The notes below the pieces were generated by a model. The model saw only the letters and a list, made by a program, of their open reading frames with translations. It was not told where the DNA came from and searched no databases. This document shows, piece by piece, positions 10,937 to 21,430 of a DNA stretch of 64,000 nt. Source of the DNA: Xestospongia bergquistia (Eukaryota; Porifera; Demospongiae; Haplosclerida; Petrosiidae); the NCBI GenBank assembly GCA_963965975.1, contig OZ014415.1:7073001-7137000 (forward strand), written 5' to 3'. A program made the translations under genes and the position numbers. Every line of letters begins with the position of its first letter. Position 1 is the stretch's first letter.

Positions 10937-13666
10937 ATGAAGTGGAGCCCTGCCGTCTCTCTCGTTGTGCTCTTCCATTTTCTTTCATTTACCGAGTGCA
11001 CAGTTAATTATAATTATAACACTCCTCCTGAACGTGTTCTCAAAGCTGATAATGGCAATAGAGTGAGAGGAATACAAGATCGTGAAGGTAAAGATATCAT
11101 TTTGGGTGGGTTGTTCGCAGTGCACCATAGTTCAGCTGGTGGTGGACAATGTAGTTCCAATCCAACACTTACAGGAACTGAAAGAATGGAAGCTATGTTA
11201 CATGCCATAGATCTCATCAGCAGTGACCCTTATCTGCTCCCTAACATAACAATTGGCTATGATATCAGAGACACTTGTACGAGTGAGAATATAGGTCTTG
11301 ATGAAAGTATTGAGTTTGTCTTTTCAGATGACTTATGCCGGGATACTTGTTTATCAACTAGTAATGGTTTAAATACTTCAATAACTGCTGTTATTGGAGC
11401 AACAGTGAGTTTTGTTTCCATTCCTGTTGCTAGCTTGTTTCGGCTTTTTAACTTACCTCAAGTGAGCTATAGCTCAACATCATCACTTTTAAGCAATCGT
11501 GATCGTTATAACTACTTCTTTCGTACCATTCCTCCTGATGATCAACAAGCTCAAGCAATGATTGATTTAATAGTATACTTTGGTTGGGATCATGTCTCAA
11601 CTATATATTCAAATAACTTGTATGGTCAACCTGGCATTACTGAGTTTCATCGCCTAGCTAGAAAAGAAAAGATATGTATTGATGTTAATGAAGGTATTGA
11701 TGATAGCTTTGTAACTGCAAATTACACAATCATTGCAAATAAACTGTTTAACTCTTCTGCTAATGTTGTTGTCTTATTTGCTTCTATACATCACGTTCCA
11801 TACCTTTTAACAGAAATTCAAAGTGTTCAAGGGATTTCAACAAGACAATTTCTATGGATTGCTAGTGATTCCTGGGCTACATTTAGAGAAGCTGCTGACT
11901 TTAGCTCTATAGTCAGTGGTATGTGGGGTGTAGCACCACTAACTACAAAATATGATTTGTTTGAAGAATATTACTCAAATCTTACACTGGGAACTAATTT
12001 ACGTAATCCTTTCTTCACAGATTATTATCAGGTATTTTATAACTGCATTGTTGGTATTAATTGCACAAATGACAGCATTACAGAACATCCAATGTATCAG
12101 CAGAATTCCAAGGTACCACTTGTTGTTGATGCTGTTTACAGTGTAGCTCATGCTCTTAGCAACTTCTTCAAAGAAAACTGTAAGCAGCCATTAGTGTGGC
12201 ATAAAATTAACCAAACATGTGTTAGTTGGACTAATGAGACAAGACTTAATGGAAAAGTATTGTTAAAATATCTCAGCAATGTTAGCTTCACCAGCCCTAC
12301 TGGAAATAAAGTTATGTTTGACAACTTAGGAAATGTAGAAGGTAACTACCGATTCTACAATTATCAAAGGAGAATGTCTTGTACTAATTGTAGCTCAATG
12401 AATGAGTTTGTACAAGTAGGCTATTGGAATGGGAGTATCAGCACACCACAGCAGCGTATAACATTTAATACAAATACTAGGTTACAGTTTGGTCTCAATA
12501 TGTCTGGTCATATTGTATATGAACTTAACTCTCAATGTCAAGTTTGTAATCCTGGATTTTTTAGACGTGAAGTTGTGTCATCATGTTGTGGTACCTGTGA
12601 TCCTTGTCTTGGACAAAACTACAGTAACACCACCTTTTCAACAGAATGTCAAATATGTCCTCAATATATGTGGGGTAATAACCCTCTTAATGGTAGTAAT
12701 GGCTGTGTAGATATCGAAGAATCATATCTCAAACCTTCCGATGCATGGTCTATTGTACTAATATTGTTAGCTATAATTGGATTATTGGCTGTAATATTTG
12801 TGAGTGTAGTCTTCATATATTTCTGGAACACACCAATTGTAAAGTCATCAGGACGAGAACAAATGGTACTACTGCTAACTGGAATAACACTTTGTTTTCT
12901 AATAACAGTTATATTTATTTTAAAACCCTCTGTAGCTGTCTGTACACTTCAAAGGATATCTGCATTTTTTTGTTCATCACTAGTTATTTCTTCTCTATTC
13001 ATTAAACTAGTTCGAATTGCTCGGATTTTTTTACATAAAAACATAGCGACAAGGCCGAAATATATCTCTCCCATTTTCCAGATCTTGTTCACATTTATTC
13101 TGGTAGGAGTTCTAATGTTTTTTGAAATAATATCTTTAAGTGTTTTCAATCCACATGTGGAGAATAAAGTGGAGACTAATGAAACTAATCACAATGACTT
13201 TCCAGTCATAATTGTCCGATGTTCTACTCCTCACATTTCAATAATTGTAATACAACTCCTCTATTATACTGCTTTAATGATTGCAAGTAATGCATTAGCT
13301 ATCTTGACAATTCGATTTCCTCAGAATTTCAATGAGTCTAAGTACATAGCATTTTCTACATTTTCATTGGGTCTTATATGGCTAGCATTCCTTTTTCTAT
13401 TTGGTATTTTAGGTACAGAGCTTCATGTTGCACTAGTATCTTTAGCAATTCAGTTAAGTGCTTTAGCTGTTCTAGTATGTGTGTTTGGTCCTCGTGCCTT
13501 CATAATGATTGTCTGGCCAAGCCAAAATGTCATGACTTCAACTGCTACAAATCCTACCACAGCTTCAGTTACAGCTGGACTCCAAATGACTAAAATACCT
13601 ACTGAACATCGTAAAGTGTCACTTGTTCCAACAGTTGCTTCTAATGCTGATAAGAGTGGCAATTAA
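10937..13666 (+). CDS. mGluR-like class C GPCR (receptor 2), complete glutamate-site set
   Basis: A 909-residue single-exon receptor with signal peptide (~1-21), Venus-flytrap domain (~60-500), nine-cysteine linker (~530-595, with SQCQVC, CCGTCDPC and CQICP motifs), 7TM_3 domain (~604-860) and a Ser/Thr-rich tail. Aligned by eye to rat mGluR1, all the glutamate contacts I could place are kept: Arg83 (R78), Ser158 (S165), Ser179 and Thr181 (S186, T188), Asp201 (D208), Tyr229 (Y236), Asp311 (D318) and Lys392 (K409). It is the only receptor in the window with both Arg78 and Lys409 equivalents, so an acidic amino acid such as glutamate is a plausible ligand (inference). DNA from the linker through TM2 is nearly identical to the minus-strand receptors, while TM3-TM7 differ more. 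Confidence 0.95.
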   Translation: MKWSPAVSLVVLFHFLSFTECTVNYNYNTPPERVLKADNGNRVRGIQDREGKDIILGGLFAVHHSSAGGGQCSSNPTLTGTERMEAMLHAIDLISSDPYLLPNITIGYDIRDTCTSENIGLDESIEFVFSDDLCRDTCLSTSNGLNTSITAVIGATVSFVSIPVASLFRLFNLPQVSYSSTSSLLSNRDRYNYFFRTIPPDDQQAQAMIDLIVYFGWDHVSTIYSNNLYGQPGITEFHRLARKEKICIDVNEGIDDSFVTANYTIIANKLFNSSANVVVLFASIHHVPYLLTEIQSVQGISTRQFLWIASDSWATFREAADFSSIVSGMWGVAPLTTKYDLFEEYYSNLTLGTNLRNPFFTDYYQVFYNCIVGINCTNDSITEHPMYQQNSKVPLVVDAVYSVAHALSNFFKENCKQPLVWHKINQTCVSWTNETRLNGKVLLKYLSNVSFTSPTGNKVMFDNLGNVEGNYRFYNYQRRMSCTNCSSMNEFVQVGYWNGSISTPQQRITFNTNTRLQFGLNMSGHIVYELNSQCQVCNPGFFRREVVSSCCGTCDPCLGQNYSNTTFSTECQICPQYMWGNNPLNGSNGCVDIEESYLKPSDAWSIVLILLAIIGLLAVIFVSVVFIYFWNTPIVKSSGREQMVLLLTGITLCFLITVIFILKPSVAVCTLQRISAFFCSSLVISSLFIKLVRIARIFLHKNIATRPKYISPIFQILFTFILVGVLMFFEIISLSVFNPHVENKVETNETNHNDFPVIIVRCSTPHISIIVIQLLYYTALMIASNALAILTIRFPQNFNESKYIAFSTFSLGLIWLAFLFLFGILGTELHVALVSLAIQLSALAVLVCVFGPRAFIMIVWPSQNVMTSTATNPTTASVTAGLQMTKIPTEHRKVSLVPTVASNADKSGN

Positions 13667-14085
13667 CTCTGATTTATCAATATGTTAGTACATACATAAT
13701 ATATGTAATATGTCTTATATATTTTAGTATGTAGTATATCTGAACTATCTACTACTGTTGCTATTATACTATTGTTATTGCTACAATTAAGTGCTTATAG
13801 GGATTCTATTTTAATTCTCTTATAGTAGTTATAATTAGTAGTGTTGATAACTGTCCATATTATGTTTGTAAGTAGTAGAGATTTTTGTTATTATGATTCA
13901 TGTGTAGTTAATGTTATGTTGAAGCAATCTTCTTTTAAGGTACAATTCTGTTAATTTTCTTTGTTCTCTATAATGTCACTCATCAAAAACTTTAGATTAA
14001 TACTAATGAAGTGACATATATATCCATTAAAAATATTCCAAAAAGACCTTACATGTACAAGAAGCCATACATAGAAAATCAGGCC
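13667..14085 (+). other. 3' flank of receptor 2
   Basis: AT-rich non-coding DNA with no second ORF. An ATTAAA at about 14020 is a weak candidate poly(A) signal. Nothing else is recognised. Confidence 0.5.
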
Positions 14086-14300
14086 CTACCATTATAGATC
14101 TTGTTTCAATACTCTATATACTTTAAGCAACCTTAATTTTTTATTTTTCAGTATTATATCAGACTTCAGTAACAGCTGAAAAAATTATTTGGCAGCTGGA
14201 ACCTAGGTAGGATTGGAACCACTCGGTCTAGTAATACAGTGCTGACTCATGCACTGAGGAAGACCAGTTGCCATAGTTATAGTAATTTGATTAACTCTTT
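14085..14300 (-). mobile_element. degraded tRNA-derived SINE-like repeat, copy A
   Basis: On the minus strand, 14195-14285 carries an RNA polymerase III-like A box (CTTCCTCAGTGCATG) followed at tRNA-like spacing by a B-box-like GGTTCCAATCC (consensus GGTTCGANTCC). A related copy lies ~430 bp downstream (14515-14770). Both start with a TCTTGTTTC motif and end in GTAATTT. No clear 3' tail or target-site duplication was found. Confidence 0.4.
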
Positions 14301-14514
14301 GTTTATACAGTGCATAATAAGTCATTGTAAAGTCATCTGTCAGCAGTATAATGAGTATAGTAACTATATATGAATGCATGTGTATATGTAATGAAAATGG
14401 TGAATAATGGCTTTATGTAAAAATCAATATAATTGTCTAGGACTCTGTTATAAAAATTTTAATAATTGTAAGGCAATGAGGTGCAGTTAGTGCATTAGTA
14501 CCTTCATTCTTCAT

Positions 14515-14770
14515 TGCCTATCATAATGGATCTTGTTTCTTTATTTTAATATAGACACAAAATTATTTAATATAAACATGCATTTATTCTACAATATTAC
14601 ATCAGACTTTAATAACAAAGAATATGGATGTCTCACAGCTTGTTTCAAGATATGGCTAAAAAACTTGTTTAGCGTCTGGAAGTTAAATGGGATTATAACC
14701 ACAATCAAAGTTGAGCTATACACTTGGGAAGACCAATTGGTATAATAGTAGTAATTTTTTTATTACACTA
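14515..14770 (-). mobile_element. degraded SINE-like repeat, copy B
   Basis: A diverged copy of 14085-14300, sharing TCTTGTTTC, CATCAGACTT, a GTCTGGAA-type core, GGGAAGACCA and a final TAGTAATTT. The B-box-like part has decayed (GGGATTATAACCAC on the plus strand). Confidence 0.4.
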
Positions 14771-14989
14771 TAATAGTGACATGTCATCATAATTAGTAGG
14801 TTTTGATCCTTTGTCACCAATATTAGTATCATCCAGAGTGTATATATATTGTAGTCAAAATTCATTAACTACTTTTCAGTAAGATAGAAGATTGATTATC
14901 AAATTTGTTTTAATTTAGGTATTATTATTGTCTTATGACACATACACAATATAATATGGTTATGTCACAAAAAGTTATACAGTCAAGAC

Positions 14990-16189
14990 AAACAATCATT
15001 AGATTCTGAATTGTTCTTGCTTATTTTTTATGGATTTTCAACAATCTAGTTCGAGATGGGTTTCAAATGGTCTGGATTGATACATACTCTACATGCAACA
15101 AATTTAGGGTTAATAATTTAAAACTATATGTTTGACAATAAAGAATTTATCAATAACTAGAGCGACATATAGCATAGTTTATCCTCTTGGTAAAAGGATG
15201 TTTAAAATACATATTATTATATATAATGTTACCTATTATTATTATATATTATATATTATATATTATATTATTACATATTATTATTATATTATTGGGTATT
15301 ATTTTCATATTCTGTTCTAATTGCTTATGACATTAAGTTAATGAGCACTTAATAGTATGCATATGTATAATGTACAATGTTTGTGTTAGCTAGTATATAA
15401 GTGGGTGTGGCTTACATCTAACATAGGGCAAGATAACCAGTAGAGTTAGTATTTATATTGCTGTAATCTCCTACTTATCATCACAAACTAAAAATAGCAA
15501 AACAATATACATGTTACTATTTTTAGAGACAGGTATGTTATAGGGATAATTTATGATGTAATCCTGTGACCAGTGATGTACATCATTTATTAAATGAATA
15601 TAGAAACCCAAAATAGGGAATGTCCCTAAATTATCATTGCTAATAAATGCAATACTCATGGTATGATGATGAACAGTAAATACAAACAAAAATCATTTTG
15701 AGTGTAACATTTAACTTCTATATCTGCTGAGCTGAACATTAAAGGGCCAACTAAAGGATTGTAATAAGTTTTATAATAATCAAATAATCTTATCTTTACT
15801 TTATGTGAAAATAATGGCATTGAGCCCTTTATATGATGGAAAGAAAACTATTGTCAATACTTTTATACATTAATCAAACAATAATTCCTTTGGGATATGA
15901 ATGAATGAAGTCATTCCAATTAGTATCAATCATACCAGTAATAACCCTCATAGCACCCCTGTCATTATGAAATTGTTATTCTATGATGGTTCCTGGTTAG
16001 GATTTTTCATATTCCTTGCCTATAGTATAACGTATTGGATAAACATGCCCTTATATGATATGAAACTTATACATCATCAGCACCACATCATAATAATGTG
16101 CATGCATGCTATGTTTACTCAGAGTTACTACAGTTGGGAGAGTATATATATGTTAGAAATTTGCTGTGTCAAGCAAAGAATAAGTCATT
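14990..16189 (+). other. upstream block of the alpha-kinase copy
   Basis: Non-coding. Bases 14990-15380 match 27745-28060, 15380-15730 match 29690-30120, and 15740-16189 match 30140-30516. So this is the kinase upstream block without the ~1.6-kb insert seen in the 28-30 kb copy. It includes an ATT/TA-rich low-complexity stretch (15220-15300). The short ORFs here are not conserved between the copies. Confidence 0.75.
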
Positions 16190-16971
16190 ATGTCTGAGAG
16201 TACAACATTTGATTCAGATCCATTTGCTCAAGGCCGATTTCGATATGCTTATAAAGGAAATTGGACTAATCCACCTTCTAAAGCAGGTCAGCTTTGTGTC
16301 ATCAAGAAGTTTAAAGATTCTTACACCTGGGAGAGAACAGGATGGGACACTACAAAGAAAATATATTCAAAGGCCCAAGAATATGCAAATAATTTTCATG
16401 GAGGAAGAGTTGAGGTTACCAATTGTGATGTTCATGTAGTAACAAGAAGTACAAATCCTCCTAGAGGAGCACAACTAGGGGAATATGTTGTTGCTGAAAG
16501 TATCTTGAAGGGGATTTCAAGAAGTGGTGTAATAATTATGGCTACATATCAAAGGAAGCAAGAGGGGAAGACTACATTTTGCCATCCTTTATGCATTGGA
16601 GTTGGATTCGTAGTAAAGGTCAAGAAATGGTGGGTGACTTACAAGGGGTTAAACAAAGTGGCAGCATGTATAAGTTAACAGATCCTGCTATAATGTCTAT
16701 TAACAGAGAATATGGAGTTACAGATACTGGAATTGAGGGTATGGCCATGTTCTTTTTAGTTCATGGATGTTCTGATATCTGTAGAGGCCTTCCTAAACCA
16801 ACATTAGCACAATTTGTTGGTAAGATACCTGATGATATGATGCAACAAGCATTGGCATTTCAACAGTTGTCAGCAAGAGGAACAACATATAGTCATGAGA
16901 TGAAATTTTCGTATGAAATAAAGCAGGCTCTTGTTCTAGTTTTTACTTCAATTGCTCAAGGTCGGCGTTGA
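16190..16971 (+). pseudogene. alpha-kinase (MHCK/eEF2K-type) copy 1, one frameshift
   Basis: An atypical alpha-kinase catalytic domain of about 261 residues, starting MSESTTFDSDPFAQG. The N-lobe has RFRYAYKGNW and LCVIKKFK (candidate ATP-binding lysine). The C-lobe has GDLQGV, LTDPAI, TDTGIEGMAMFF and HGCSDIC, matching the family's H-x-C-x3-C zinc-binding pattern and the DLQGVG..TDP..H block known from eEF2 kinase and myosin heavy chain kinases. Compared with the copies at 30517 and 52038, one base is missing in the VVAEKYLEG segment (about 16490-16500), so the frame shifts and this copy cannot make the full domain. No other domain is attached. The family phosphorylates Ser/Thr; the substrate here is unknown. 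Confidence 0.88.
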
Positions 16972-18310
16972 GAAAACTGCTAACTTTACAAAAAAAATTT
17001 TTAATTTTTTATATAATCATTAATTGTCTTGTTATTTCAACATTTGATTAGCTCCAAATAATGATGTGTTATTTTTATAATAACTATGTGTGGATTTTTA
17101 AAAAGTTAATAATTTGTAATCTTTAATTTTCTGTGGCTACCACATTTCTTCAGTATGAACAAGCCTTAAAGTTGGAGTGTTCTGACTTGTTTATCCTGAA
17201 TTATTTAATTTGATTTTTATAATGCAGTGAAGACAAATACAATTAACAGGCAGTGGCCCCTCACTCAGACAGACACAGGGAAATGTTTAACATTTCATAC
17301 ATTATTAATTAGTTTTTTGTTATATGACTATTTGCTACAGTTTTAATAGCTGCTATAAATGAAATTGTGATAGTAAAGCTGTGAATTTGTGCGCTGTCTC
17401 ATGTATATATCTGTATATACCTGTGTGTAGTAGTGTAAGATGTTAGCCTTGCTTACATGTAAAGTTTAGTAGATTACTATATTGTATGCATAAAGTATAC
17501 ACTACATTATTAAATGTAAACATTATATCCTCTAATCTATAAAGGAGTATACGCTAATCATAGTGTTTGTAGTGTTTCTTTGTTTCTTACTATAATTAAA
17601 CTCATAGCATATTTGACAATCTATGTATACTCAATAGACACTTTTAATTGGTTTATATACATGCATGCATACAATGGGAGATTGTACATTGATTTTACAA
17701 TATTTATATATCCATGTAATCTGTAAGTTTTCCCTGTGCTCTCCCTTCTCTATCTTTCTCTCAAGTATAACTTATCGGATAAATGTGACCTTATTTGGCA
17801 TGAAACATGGACATATAAACAGCACCACATCATAAGAATGTGGATGTTACGTTTACTAATACTACAGTTTTCATTGCCTAATGGAGTAGAATTTGTTATG
17901 TCAGCATAATACATATCAATATGGACTAGTTGAACAAGAATGAGAAAGTCGGCCAGGAATTAAAGTTGACTTAATTTTCAAACATTGAGTTGTATATAAA
18001 GGACTGTCAATTGATATCAGGATAATACAGTATAATGTACCAAAGTAATTTCATGCATTTGTTTGTAATTGTTTGCTACAAAACTGTTGACTTGCTTATA
18101 ATTGTTTTGTAGCTTTGTATAGGAAACTAAATACAGATTTAAAGCCTTGAGAAAATATCATAATCTCTTCAAAACTTGATGCTTGTATGTGCAAGAAAAT
18201 GAGATAAGTACATGAACATTTGAATGATCCTTTACATTTATCTGTTTAAACAGACTAATTGTATTATCAATTAACTGTTGTCTCAACAGACTTCCTGTAA
18301 CTCCCACACA
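16972..18310 (+). other. alpha-kinase 3' block and intergenic duplicated flank
   Basis: No gene. Bases 17150-17720 match the DNA downstream of the kinase fragment at 36749 (37115-37700). Bases 17790-18330 match 51110-51630, which again precedes the minisatellite and a kinase copy. This shows the kinases were originally a tandem array. Confidence 0.75.
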
Positions 18311-18311
18311 A

Positions 18312-18967
18312 TCATGACTAATATTTGTTCAGTGATAGTAATGAGCATTGTTAGTATTTGTTCCATATATAGTAATATTAATGATCATGGTTAGATTTGT
18401 TCGACATACACTAATAGTAATGATTATGGTTAATATTTGTTCCATATAGTAATGGTAATGATCATAGTTAGTATTTATTCCATATAGTAATAGTAATGAT
18501 CATGGTTAATATTTGTTCCATATATAGTAATAGTAATGATCATGGTTAGTATTTGTTCCACATATAGTAATAGAAATGATCATGGTTAGTATTTGTTCCA
18601 CATATAGTAATAGTAATGATCATGGTTAGTATTTGTTCCACATATAGTAATAGTAATGATCATGGTTAGTATTTGTTTCATATAGTAATAGTAATGATCA
18701 TAGTTAGTATTTATTCCATATAGTAATAGCAATGATCATGGTTAGTATTTGTTCCATATATAGCAATAGTAATGATCATGGTTAGTTCCATATAGTAAAA
18801 GTAATGATTATGGTTAGTATTTGTTCCATACATAGTAATAGTAATGATCATGGTTAGTATTTGTTCCATACATAGTAATAGTAATGATCATGGTTAGTAT
18901 TTGTTCCATACATAGTAATAGTAATGATCATGGTTAGTATTTGTTCCATACAGTAATAGTAACTGTT
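18312..18967 (+). repeat. 40-bp minisatellite, about 16 units
   Basis: Units of 36-41 bp of the form AGTAATAGTAATGATCATGG followed by TTAGTATTTGTTCCATAT. Neighbouring units are nearly identical toward the right end. The same satellite with about four units lies at 51650-51830, also just upstream of an alpha-kinase copy. Confidence 0.95.
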
Positions 18968-19213
18968 CCATACTTGTATGCAAGATAGTGGTGTCATTCT
19001 CTATTGTTCATAGAACATATTCCATATGTGTCATATTCCTTGCCTATAATATAACATATTGGATAAACATGTCCTTATATGGTATGAAACTTATACATCA
19101 TCAGCACCACGTCATAATAATGTGCATGCATGCTATGTTTACTCAGAGTTATTACAGTTGGGGGAGTATATATATGTTAGAAATTTGCTGTGTCAAGCAA
19201 AAAATAAGTCATT

Positions 19214-19796
19214 ATGTCTGAGAGTACAACATTTGATTCAGATCCATTTGCTCAAGGCCAATTTCGATATGCTTATAAAGGGAATCAGACTAATCCACCT
19301 TCTAAAGCAGGTCAGCTTTGTGTCATCAAGAAGTTTAAAGACTCTTACACCTATTTTAGTAACTTATAATGTTAAGTCAGACCATTTATTCAGGAAACTT
19401 AATTATTCCATCATAGATGTTTACTGTAGCTAACCATGAGGGGGTGTGGTTTACATTTAGCAGTACAGTCAGTGCAAAGGGGTTAAACAAATTGGCAGCA
19501 TGACAGATCCTGTCCATTAACAGAATATGGAGTTATAAATACTGAAATTGAGGGTATGGCCATGTTCTTTTTAGTTCATGGATGTTCTGATATATGTAGA
19601 GGCCTTCCTAAACTAACATTGGCACAATTTGTTGGTAAGATACCTGATGATGTGATGCAACAAGCATTGGCATTTCAACGGTTGTCAGTATACGTAAGAG
19701 GAACAACATATAGTAATGAGATGAAATTTTCAGATGAAATAAAGCAGACTAACTCTTGTTCCAGTTTTTACTTCAATTGCTCAAGGTTGGCGTTAA
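19214..19796 (+). pseudogene. alpha-kinase copy 2, internally rearranged
   Basis: The start (MSESTTFDSDPFAQG, 19214) through KKFKDSYTY matches copy 1. At 19353 the coding sequence is replaced by ~120 bp that resemble the upstream block (29600-29750: the AACTTAATTATTCCA and GGTTTACATTTA segments). Kinase sequence resumes near 19477 (GGGGTTAAACAAA) with a small deletion, and the C-lobe (MAMFFLVHGCSDICRGLPK) runs to the stop at 19794. About half the domain is missing, so it is not functional. Confidence 0.85.
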
Positions 19797-19979
19797 GAAA
19801 ACTACCAACTTTACAAAAAATTTTCTTAATGTTTTCATAGTTGTTAAATTGTCTTGTTGATGCAACATTAGACTAACTCTAAGTAATTATGTATTATTTT
19901 GTAATTATATCTGATTTTTAGAGAAATAATTTGAAATACCTTTCCATGGCTGCTATTTTCTATTCTACCAATAGACACT

Positions 19980-20145
19980 CAAACAAAATCTTGGTGAGAC
20001 TTACTTTATAAAAGATACCTGTCATTGCAAGAATATTCAAGTAATTTTAATTTGAACTATTTCAATAAGTAGACCAAAAACTAAATGTAAAAATGCCATG
20101 CTTCTATCCTTTAAAGCATGATGACAACCAAAGAGGGTGCAGTGC
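19980..20145 (-). pseudogene. strongly decayed receptor TM3-TM4 scrap
   Basis: Words such as AAACAAAATCTTGGTGAGA, GAATATTCAAGTAATT and AAAATGCCATGCTTCTATCC keep the order and spacing found in the TM3/intracellular-loop region of the minus-strand receptors (21950-22130). The same scrap follows the kinase copy at 52038 (52890-53085), so it is part of the duplicated unit. Confidence 0.55.
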
Positions 20146-20213
20146 ACATGTACGTCACTATTAAAATTGATTGGTTGATTTAACCATTTTTATGATTATA
20201 CAGGTTGCATGTT

Positions 20214-20302
20214 AAGTCAACATCATACTGTTCTCATTCCTAATATACTATTAGATTGACTATAATAGTACATTAGGAATGAAAACAGTATGGTGTTGAC
20301 TT
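20214..20302. repeat. 89-bp palindrome (~38-bp arms)
   Basis: Arms begin AAGTCAACATCATACTGTT and end AACAGTATGGTGTTGACTT around a short TTAGATTGACTA centre. An 89-bp copy lies at 53146-53234 and a single arm at 26942-26980. In each case the same ~800 bp of receptor 3' flank follows. Confidence 0.85.
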
Positions 20303-20763
20303 TTTACATAAAATAATATGCTATGTACATGCAAGTGATGTAACCTGTATAAGTAAAAATGATTGGTTGATTTAACCAATGTATGGCTATACAGGTTCTG
20401 TGTAGCATGTTATTAGATACAAAAATTAGGGATAATACTGTTTGATGTACTACATAATTGATTGTTATATACTTACGTATATGACTATAAAAATTAGAGT
20501 GCTTTTTAAACTATTTGCATGATTAAGTACAGTTACTGAGTATGCCAACATAATGAACCATATCATGCTGTACTAGAGCTTGTTTATATTTGACCACATG
20601 ACTACATGTTAGTTCAGTTAAAATAGCATCTATCTCCCACTCGTAGCTTTAAGTATTGACCAATTAACTACAAAGACTACTTTCAGGTTACTAATTGGCA
20701 CACTTACTGAATTACACTCAATATATTGCGATGTACATCATGTTATTGAAACAATGACAACTT

Positions 20764-21015
20764 TAGAGTGGGTTATATTGTGGGTTACAGTAGGTCACAA
20801 TGGGCTATAGTAGGTTACAATATGTTACAGTTTGCTACAGTAGGTTACAGTGGGTCACAGCAGGCTACAATAGGTTATGGATATGGTAGGTTACAGTAGG
20901 TTAAAGTAGGTTGGGATGTATTAAAGTGGGTTACATTTGGTTACAGTGGGTTACAGTGGATTACATATGTAGTAGGTTTTAGGGGTTACAATGAGTATTG
21001 CAATTTACTGCCATC
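20764..21015 (+). repeat. GGTTACAGT minisatellite in receptor 3' flank
   Basis: Imperfect ~9-10 bp units (GGGTTACAGT, AGGTTACAGT and variants). Related tracts occur at 27535-27715, 38448-38520, 43222-43330, 53798-54065, 57560-57760 and 62860-63170, each on the 3' side of a minus-strand receptor or relic. Confidence 0.85.
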
Positions 21016-21275
21016 TATATATATAGATAGTTTACTCCACTGTAAGTTATCAGTGTAATACAGTACTGTAACCTACTTTAACCCTGTCATGTCTATAATG
21101 TCCTCTTGTAAAATTATATTTTCTGCAGGGATTCCATAGGTACTTCAACAACAATGATATGTTTATCTTTGTATCTGAGATACAAAGTGCCTTGTTGCAA
21201 TCACAGTGAGTATACATGTACAGGTACATGGAGCCAGCAAACTAAGATGATTGTTATGACATATAGCAGCAACTG

Positions 21276-21281
21276 TTTATT
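21276..21281 (-). terminator. poly(A) signal of receptor 3
   Basis: AATAAA on the minus strand, 150 bp after the stop. The same signal sits at the matching place after the other minus-strand receptors (31347-31352, 38865-38870, 48126-48131). Confidence 0.6.
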
Positions 21282-21430
21282 AAAGGTCACACAATTCTAA
21301 ATTACAAGTAATATGGATCAGCTTAAAAAAACAAAAAATTTAGTTAAGGGTGCCACAAAAAAAACTACAATAAGGTTATGTCAGCAAAGAAACAAATCAT
21401 AAACATTTATAGAATAGTGGTAAAGAAACA

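Noticed and set aside
12745-13005. Second-frame ORFs inside the 7TM region (also at 22041 and 32163)
   Set aside because: They recur only because the receptor DNA is conserved. The protein has no plausible domain and the receptor frame explains the constraint.
15901-16197. 98-codon ORF ahead of kinase copy 1
   Set aside because: The matching upstream blocks at 18988 and 30140 do not keep the frame. It is non-coding upstream DNA.
18312-18967. Regular ~40-bp repeats resembling a CRISPR array
   Set aside because: Units are contiguous with no unique spacers, the context is animal DNA, and the same satellite occurs in a short form at 51650. It is a minisatellite.
20764-21015. Telomere-like repeat
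   Set aside because: The unit is GGTTACAGT, not TTAGGG, and it is interstitial and imperfect.
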